NCBI RefSeq assembly: GCF_000471905.2
Contig: NW_006496564.1
Span: forward strand, 325,667 to 389,666
Reading direction: 5' to 3'
Length of the DNA: 64,000 bases
Source of the DNA: Amborella trichopoda
Lineage: Eukaryota > Streptophyta > Magnoliopsida > Amborellales > Amborellaceae
In this document: in pieces, positions 57,701 through 64,000 of the stretch
Layout: each line of letters opens with the position of its first letter
Numbering within the stretch: position 1 is the stretch's first letter
Made by a program: the position numbers and the translations under genes
The notes under the pieces: model-generated
What the model was told of the DNA's origin: nothing
Seen by the model: only the letters and a program-made list of their open reading frames with translations
Databases searched by the model: none

Positions 57701-58780
57701 TGACTCTTGTCTAGCTGTACTTCTTCAACAACCCCCGAGAAGGGTAGGACCTTCTTTTGGCTGCTGATGACCCCCTTGTTCGAGGAGGATGGAACTTGAA
57801 CTACCTTCCTTGGTGGTGGTATGCCAGTTCTGCTTTCAGAAGAATGTGGGGGACATGTAGGACCTTTTGCTAATTTGATGTATAGGTGACCCTCAGTGCT
57901 GGAAGGTTTACCTTCAGGGCATCCTCGAGCTCGAGGGTTGCTTCTAACTCACCATTTCGTTCTGATAAAGTTGAAGTAGAGGAGGAAGCTTTGTCTTTAG
58001 GAGAGTATACCATGACCTCGGAGAGGTGGCAAGATATGGTTGGGTTGATAGGGCTCAAGGGGAGGATCTTGCCCTATCTTTCCTCTTCTTTGAACATTTT
58101 CATGATCATTCGCCCCAGATCCTCAATGTCATTATGAGACGAAGGTCCTATCTCTCTCATAGGCTTTCAATCGTCATCCTTTGACTTTTTTGACACTGAA
58201 AGTTATGTGAAATAATACTTAGTGTCGGCATAGTGAGTCTCAGTAATGGAGAACGGTCTTTTATCAACATAAACAGTGTTTTACCTTCCATCTCGGCTGT
58301 ACTTGAAGAATTGGGTGTAATTGTTGAGATCACCGATCTTAAGACGAAAGCGCACTGTGCCGGCAGGCTTTTCTCCGGACTGGTTAAACCCTTACACAGG
58401 GATGTGGGTAGGAGTGAGGTCATCAGACCCTAGTCCCAACCAAGTGAGGATCCTTCTTGGGATCAGGTTGACTGCTAACCCTCCATCCAGCATGATCCGA
58501 TTGAGAGGATAAGTGTGAAGTTTGCCATTCATAAAGAGGGGGCGATTGTCGAATTTGCCTCCCAATTAAAGGTCATCTTCAGAAAAGGAGATTGTCAGGA
58601 ACCCACTCAAGATGGCCGGGTCTACCTCAATAGGTTCCACTTCAGTCTCGTACACCTTTGGGTTAGAAAGAGCTTGAACCAGAGCCATACGGTAGCCCTT
58701 AGACAGCAGGAGGCCATCACATTTACTTAAAATGGCTAGAAGCTTTCTCAAGTGCCCAATTACATCGTATTTCACTTTAT
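57700..58780 (-). pseudogene. Protease region of copy B, internal deletion
   Basis: 58566-58775 matches the start of the copy A protease region (KYDVIGHLRKLLAILSK; EVEPIEVDPAIL). The active-site segment reads MLDGGLAVNLIP near 58470-58500: Ser is Leu, as in copy A. A deletion of about 32 codons near 58305-58312 removes the DTSYNVLL...VVPSTLH hallmark that copy A keeps. 57870-58058 covers the C-terminal linker. Confidence 0.82.
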
Positions 58781-58979
58781 TCTCATTAGTCTTCTGTTTT
58801 CCTGATCATGTCACTGGTGTGGGTGGTAGGGTAGGCTTAGAAGTAGGTTTTGGTTGGGTTTTGGTTTGTGGCACTGGCTGACTTTATTGTGCAGCCGATG
58901 CGGTCTGAGTTGATGAGGAAGTAATAGGATCTTGTATTAGGGATGTAGAGGTTTGAGTTTGAGGTTTGGGGGAAATCAG

Positions 58980-61640
58980 AGGATTAGGAAACTTGAGGGC
59001 CTTGAGATTTTGAGGTGTGAGCTATAGCTTCTTTCTCGAACTTAGACCGTTTTCCCCATGCTAGCTGGTAACTCCAAGATCTACACCATGTGGGAGACGT
59101 CTTTGATACAGGAGCCTGAAGATGACTCGGTTTATGCTTGGGTTGACAAGGCATAGCGTCGGTCGAGAATCCAGCCGCCTTGGCCATCATCTCTTTGAGG
59201 CGCTCTTGTTGTGATTAGGTGAGGCTGGTGTCTCCGAACTCGTTGTTTAGAGTTCAAAGTATGGGCACCGTCGAGCTGCACCTATGGAGAAAATAGAAGA
59301 GGAGGGAGGAGAAGAAGAGTTAGAACATTCCGGGCAGCTTTTGACGTCGTCTCCGAAATTGGACGTGCCCAGGGGATATTTTAAGTCTTGCCTCGGTTTT
59401 GACTGTCGTGGGGTGCTTTTAGCGTCGTCACCCATATTGGGGGAATCCCGAGCTATTGGTGTCTCGGGGATGTCCTCCTGATTGGATGAAAGGACAAGGC
59501 AAGTTGCGCTTGGGATAAAGTCTTGCAAGGTCGGCAGTGGAGGAAGGGATCTGAGGAATTCTTCCTCGACTGGTGGCCGAGGAGGACAATACCTTTGGTG
59601 GGCCAACCTAGGAGCCCGCCATCTCCTTTGGGATCCTTGAAGGGTTATCTAGACCACCCTATTAGGCTGGTGAGTAGCCCTAGCTTGGTAGACTACCTCA
59701 CGTTTCAAGGATTTGAGCCTACTCTGCTCATGGTAGACTTTTCAGAGCTGAGAGGTTGAAGGCTCTGAAGGGTGCAGTGTATACTCAAGAGGAGCCAGTA
59801 GTGTGGCTTCCTTTAGAATTAGAGCGACGGCCTGGACACATTTCGGGAGGACCCGTACAAACGATGTAGCCTTGTTGGACTTTCTCGGCAACTATAGCTT
59901 TGAACCCAGAGCATTCGTTGAGTTCATGGCCCCATACATGGTGCTATGGGCACCAAATTTTTTCTGTGCCTTGTTGAAGCATTGCCTTGAAGAGAGTCTA
60001 ACTCAGTTCTTCCTTGGGCATGTGTTAGAATGTCTTCTTGCTCATGCAGAAGAGGGACTCGAGGGTGTCCTTCTGGGTTGCCTTGAACTTTCTACTATTG
60101 CTGCATCTTCTCTGCCAAGAGTTTGTGGAAGCTAGTGCATTCGCTGACATCATGGCCTTGTATGTGGTGATACACGTACCAGAGGTTCTCGGTCATCCTC
60201 TTGGATCGTGACTATGTGAGAAACCTCAGTTGCCCCGAGCGCTTTCATCAACTCTTGGAGCTTTATCTGACCCTTGTTGATAAGGGCTTCAATCATTTCA
60301 TTGAGCTTATAGCAGTCGTAAGTGGGGTGGCATACCATTTTATGATAGGCGTAGTACTTCTTATTTGCCTCCTGCCCAGCCGACTCCATTATATTGGCCT
60401 CCGGCAACTGTATCATGTTTCGTTCTAACAGCAGCCTAAGTAGTGCAGGAGTCCACTCTGTGTCAAAGGGGTAAACCTTATTTTGGTGCTGACTCCAGTA
60501 GTTGTTTCACTTAGAATTTTTAGGAGGCGGGATGCTGTTGTAAGATTGCTGCTTGCCCCCAGCCGGAGATGCCTATGGCTTGAAAAGGTCCAGAGTTTGA
60601 GGAAACGTGCCTTTAGTGTCAGCCACAGTGACGGCCGCGCTGATTACTGCTTTTTGGTTGCCCCGACTGCTGGAGCAAGAGTTTGAGCTGGTAGGTAGCT
60701 GACGAGGGTAGCCATGATGCTCGAATGATCCCTCAATATGAATTGCCTTGGAGACAAGCTCTAACATGGAGGGTGGATTGGATGCCTCGACATGTAGAGA
60801 GATCTCAGGAAGCATTTTCCATATGCAGGTCTGAACCTCTTCCTTCGCGGTCATGGGAGTGGCATGCAAGGTTGCCAACTCTTTGCAGTCGGTGATGAAC
60901 TTGTCAACCGGCTCACTAGGGTCTTGCATCAGGGTGAGGAGTTCGATGGTCTCCACGTTCCTTTGAACTTCATAGAAGAATTGGTAGAACAACTGCTACA
61001 TCTCTTACCATGTGTGAATCGAGTTGGGAGGTAGCTGAGCATACCACTGGAAGGCTGGCCCTTCAAGAGTTTCGACGAACTAAAGAAGGATGAGTCGTCT
61101 GTCAGTTGCTATCTCTGGACAGGCTGTTAGCAAATGAGTAATATGCTGGTGCAGAGATGTAGTACCGTTGAACAAGGGGGGCTTCCCGTTTGAATAGTTT
61201 GGAGGGAAGGGTACTTGGTCTATGTACGAAGGGTACAAAGTTTGATAGAGTAGTATCTCCTGCATGCCTGAGGCCTTGTTCCTGAGGCTATGGTCCACCA
61301 TAGCATCTATGTTGGTTTGGGAGACCCAGTGGGAAGTACAACTGTATGGTGAGGCTGATGGAGGAGTTTGCTTGGGAATTGTGTCCTCACCAGTCAGGGA
61401 ATTGGTCGAAGAAGGGGACCTGGAAGCCTCTAAGCATTCCATCTTTCCAAGGATGGCTTGCATCATTTCCTTGAACTTGTTCATTCGCTCCTCCTGAGCG
61501 TCGTCCAGGTCATTGATCACAATGAAATTGACTGTCTCTTCTAGAGGGTCAGAGCCTGGCAGAACAGTAGACTGCTGAGGTCGACGAGTGGTGCGTGGCA
61601 AGTCAATTTGGAGGGGTTGGGCTTGCCTCAACTGGACTCA
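58980..61640 (-). pseudogene. gag: gag of copy B
   Basis: 61080-61631 (183 codons) is the N-terminal part, with MNKFKEMMQAILGKMECLEA and LFNGTTSLHQHITHLL. A frame break follows near 61000-61080. 60573-60992 (139 codons) is the capsid core: FYEVQRNVETIELLTLMQDP, EPVDKFITDCKELATLHATP. 60150-60416 has the decayed zinc-knuckle YHKMVCHPTYDCYKL and a helix IEALINKGQIKLQEL. 59247-59606 is the Ser/Pro-rich linker with SIGAARRCPYFE. This is the better preserved of the two gag copies. Confidence 0.87.
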
Positions 61641-63108
61641 AGCCTTGTATGTTGATCTTGTGAGGACCGGTTCTTGACTGTCTTGGGACCATGGTTTCTG
61701 AGTAGTGACGACCCAGCAATACTCTAGGACTCAGTCAGGCTCTTGAGTTTGAAGAGGGAAAAGGGTTACGAGGTAAGAGGTCATCAAAGGTGGTGGCCTC
61801 GACTACCTTGGAGGCGTCTTTAGTCAGGATCTGAAGATCTCTCTCCTACTTGACCCTGAGACAGTTGTGGACTTCACTCCAAAATCGAGCCTGAGACCTA
61901 GACTGCCTCGCCTTCTTCGAACACGCAAGGGCCGTATCTATGACCTGGAACATCGAGTTGGGTCCAAGGACGGAAGGCAACCTGGGTTTCTGCCTTGGAG
62001 GCTGGAGGCCTTTGTCCGACATCAAGTCGTTGCCCCGAGGTCCTTTATGGGGCCCATGTGCATAGCTGACCTGAGGGTAGCTGAAGATGGTACTCTAAGG
62101 TAAAACCTTTGAGTACCAAGGCTCGAGGTGTTTGCCTGGTGTCTAGAGAGTGACAGAGGAAGGACATCGTTCATGACTCTATCTGAGTTGAGGTCGAAAT
62201 GGAACCTGCCAAGATGGTGCATGTGCACCTTTAGAGTTACTTGTCTGAGTGACTTGGGGGTTGACCAGGGCCCAATAAATGGGTTCGACCTGAGGAGGTT
62301 GAGACCCATGAGCTTGTGTTTGTGAGGGGTAAGGCAGAAGCTCATCTCTAACAGAGTGAAGTTGTGTGTGTTGAAAGGGAGGACAGAGTGGTCGACCCTC
62401 ATGTGCTCGAGGTGGCGTAGAACTAGCGCTGCCCCGGGCTGTGGAAAGAAAATGCATGGCACATGTAGGGCTCGACCCGAGAAGGCCCAACCTTGGATGT
62501 GAGCTCAAGGCAACTTGAGGGTTGCCCCGAGGTGAGGCTCGAGTGGATGGAGTACTAGCCCTTGGATGTGTGCGAGGGGTGAAAATCTCAAAACCTCCAC
62601 CTCTATACACCAACTCTCTAAGTGTGAAGGTTCAAGGTGGTGAAGGAGCATAAGGGGCTGCCTTTCGGCAAATCTCAGGAGCGACAATAACTCACTTGCC
62701 TTTGGCGGAAGTGATGGGCCCAGCCTTCCGGTGTGCCTCAGTAATATGACCAGCAAGAGACTTGCTAGTAGCAGGGTGTGTGTTATGTGTGGTGGCAGAT
62801 GTGCCATCGATGCAAGAGGCCTTGGTGAAGGTCCACTAGGGGGAGGTAGCAAGAAGGCGGGGACTTTAAGTCCCCTCTCACACTGATCCAGGTGAGAACC
62901 TGGGAGCCAGACCGTGAGTCCTGACTCAAGAGGAGAGTAGGCAAGGAAGCTTGAGCAGTTCGCTTCCCTAGGACGGTCATGAATGCGGTGATAAGGAAAT
63001 CCCCGACTCAAATGAATGGGTTGAACAACCCTAGTGCCGTAGAAATTAATGCAGAAAGTAAAAGAGGATATTGGTCAAATATGAGAGAGCCGACTACGGG
63101 GTAGTAAG
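61641..63108 (-). other. Leader of copy B between PBS and gag
   Basis: It matches 18633-20160 of copy A. The longest frames are 62505-63011 (168 codons) and 62022-62462 (146 codons), in different phases, rich in Ser, Pro, Leu and His, with no domain I recognise. An Ogre-like extra ORF is possible but unproven. Confidence 0.55.
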
Positions 63109-63126
63109 TCCCCAGTGGAGTCGCCA
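63109..63126 (-). promoter_or_regulatory. Primer binding site of copy B
   Basis: Minus-strand TGGCGACTCCACTGGGGA begins with the TGG that pairs with a tRNA CCA tail. It lies two bases inside the LTR end. It is intact, unlike in copy A, and is of the form known from Tat/Ogre-like gypsy elements. Confidence 0.82.
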
Positions 63127-64000
63127 AGCTGGTTAGGTGCCTCTATCTTGCCCTTCAAATTTGGATGATCTGGTGGCACATATCTAAGGTTTCTTGCGAA
63201 CCCAGGATTTGAGATCGCTCTCTTAGAATCTTACTCGAGAGCAAGGGCAGGTATACCAGCCGATGATAGAGGAATTAAAGGTGAGTTCAGAACTCGCTCG
63301 GGCTGGATTGTGTGGGCACCCTCTTTGATCATGAAGAAAGCCCCCCAACTTCTTTAGCTGGTTCGAAATCACCTCCCTTGACCTGTAACCCTTTTTTTCT
63401 GCACAACACTTCTATGGTTAATTTGTAAGACAAGTGGGTCAAAGAGACCCACCCTTGTCTTAGGGAAATGTATGGTCACACGAGAGTGTGATGAAGTGTA
63501 AGGCTCAAAAAAAGATAAAAAAGGGAAGAAAACTTGACAAAGAGATGAAACTAGTATTGCAGCCGGGAAGTCATCGACTCAGAGTGGTAGCAAGACGGGC
63601 ATGGTTCTTAGAACCAGCACGATGGCATTGCTACTCGAAACCAAGACCGACATGGCGATGCTAGGCTAAGTCTACCCTCAATCAAGAGAGAAGAGACAAG
63701 AGAATGAAAAGAAGAGACAAGACGACAGAGAGATGAGTTCTTGACGGTGTTACACGTTGCCGCTCATGACCGTGGAGTAGCTTTATCGTTGCCCTTGGGC
63801 TGATCTCGACACTACTGCTCATAGCTAGAGAGTGAGAAATGAACTACAGACAGCGCTAAGCATCATCATTAACAACATAAGAAAACAATACGCCCTCGCA
63901 TGGGCGGCAATAGTTTCTGATGAAGCGCATGACGATGGTCACTTGTGAAGCGTACGGTGATAATCCTCACAAGACCGATGGCGATAGGCGTGGGACGCAA
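63127..64000 (-). repeat. 5' LTR of copy B (3' part; continues off the window)
   Basis: The first 874 bp match copy C (27504-28372) in the same orientation. The element-side end reads TGGTTAGGTGCC on the plus strand, that is ...CCTAACCA on the element strand. The promoter half of the LTR is outside the window. Confidence 0.85.

Larger units (their letters stand above)
57600..64000 (-). mobile_element. Copy B: Tat/Ogre-like gypsy retroelement, minus strand, cut by the window edge
   Basis: In element direction it has a 5' LTR (63127 to beyond 64000), an intact PBS (63109-63126), a leader (61640-63108), gag (about 58980-61640) and protease (about 57870-58780). After about 57700 similarity with copy A ends and there is no reverse transcriptase. 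It is inverted relative to copy A (18250-24177) and in the same direction as copy C. All frames are broken, but the pieces are longer than in A. The exact left edge is unclear because it abuts the element 2 insertion site. Confidence 0.85.

Overview
This window looks like repeat-rich nuclear DNA from a flowering plant. No conventional cellular gene, rRNA, tRNA or CRISPR array is supported anywhere in it. The plant call rests on Ty3/gypsy chromovirus-type polyproteins of the plant Tekay/Del kind, initiator-Met-type and TGGCGACTCC-type primer binding sites, a plant mobile domain-like (PMD) reading frame, and a satellite monomer carrying the plant telomere heptamer CCCTAAA. I cannot name the species from the sequence.

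Layout. 1-16735 is one uninterrupted array of a degenerate 35-bp satellite (roughly 475 monomers) with visible higher-order structure. 16736-18249 is a decayed LTR (+ strand) with 52-bp subrepeats and a (TG)n tract, organised like the LTRs of element 2. 18250-24177 is copy A (+) of a Tat/Ogre-like gypsy element: LTR 3' part, PBS remnant, long leader, gag and protease, with no reverse transcriptase. 24178-27150 is a patchwork of inverted GA/TC minisatellites and foldback fragments. 27150-30200 holds dispersed direct repeats around an LTR (copy C, minus strand) of the copy A family. 30493-33480 contains several unrelated minisatellites (93 bp, 102 bp, about 30 bp) and decayed copies of the 35-bp satellite in the opposite orientation. 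33540-47830 is a unit with a TATA box and a broken PMD-like gene (lysine-rich and Ser/Pro-rich middle, coiled-coil end). It is split by element 1.

Element 1 (37238-46345, minus) is a nearly full-length Tekay-like chromovirus with two LTRs, PBS, PPT and a perfect 5-bp target duplication CGGCT; its gag-pol has stops and frameshifts, and its 5' LTR contains an 839-base N gap. Element 2 (47831-57588, minus) is an older relative with 3.1-kb LTRs that has lost the integrase core, the protease active site and one RT catalytic aspartate. 57600-64000 is copy B (minus) of the copy A family, so A and B form a distant inverted pair; its 5' LTR runs off the window.

The history that can be read is layered transposition: the PMD-containing unit was hit separately by element 1 (inside the gene) and element 2 (just downstream), in a region also colonised by Tat/Ogre-like copies A, B and C. 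All coding remnants are disrupted, so nothing here is expected to make an active protein. The most interesting signals are the long-range higher-order organisation of the telomere-heptamer satellite, its inverted island beside a TE-like promoter (a possible source of the satellite), and the PMD/Lys-rich/coiled-coil gene.
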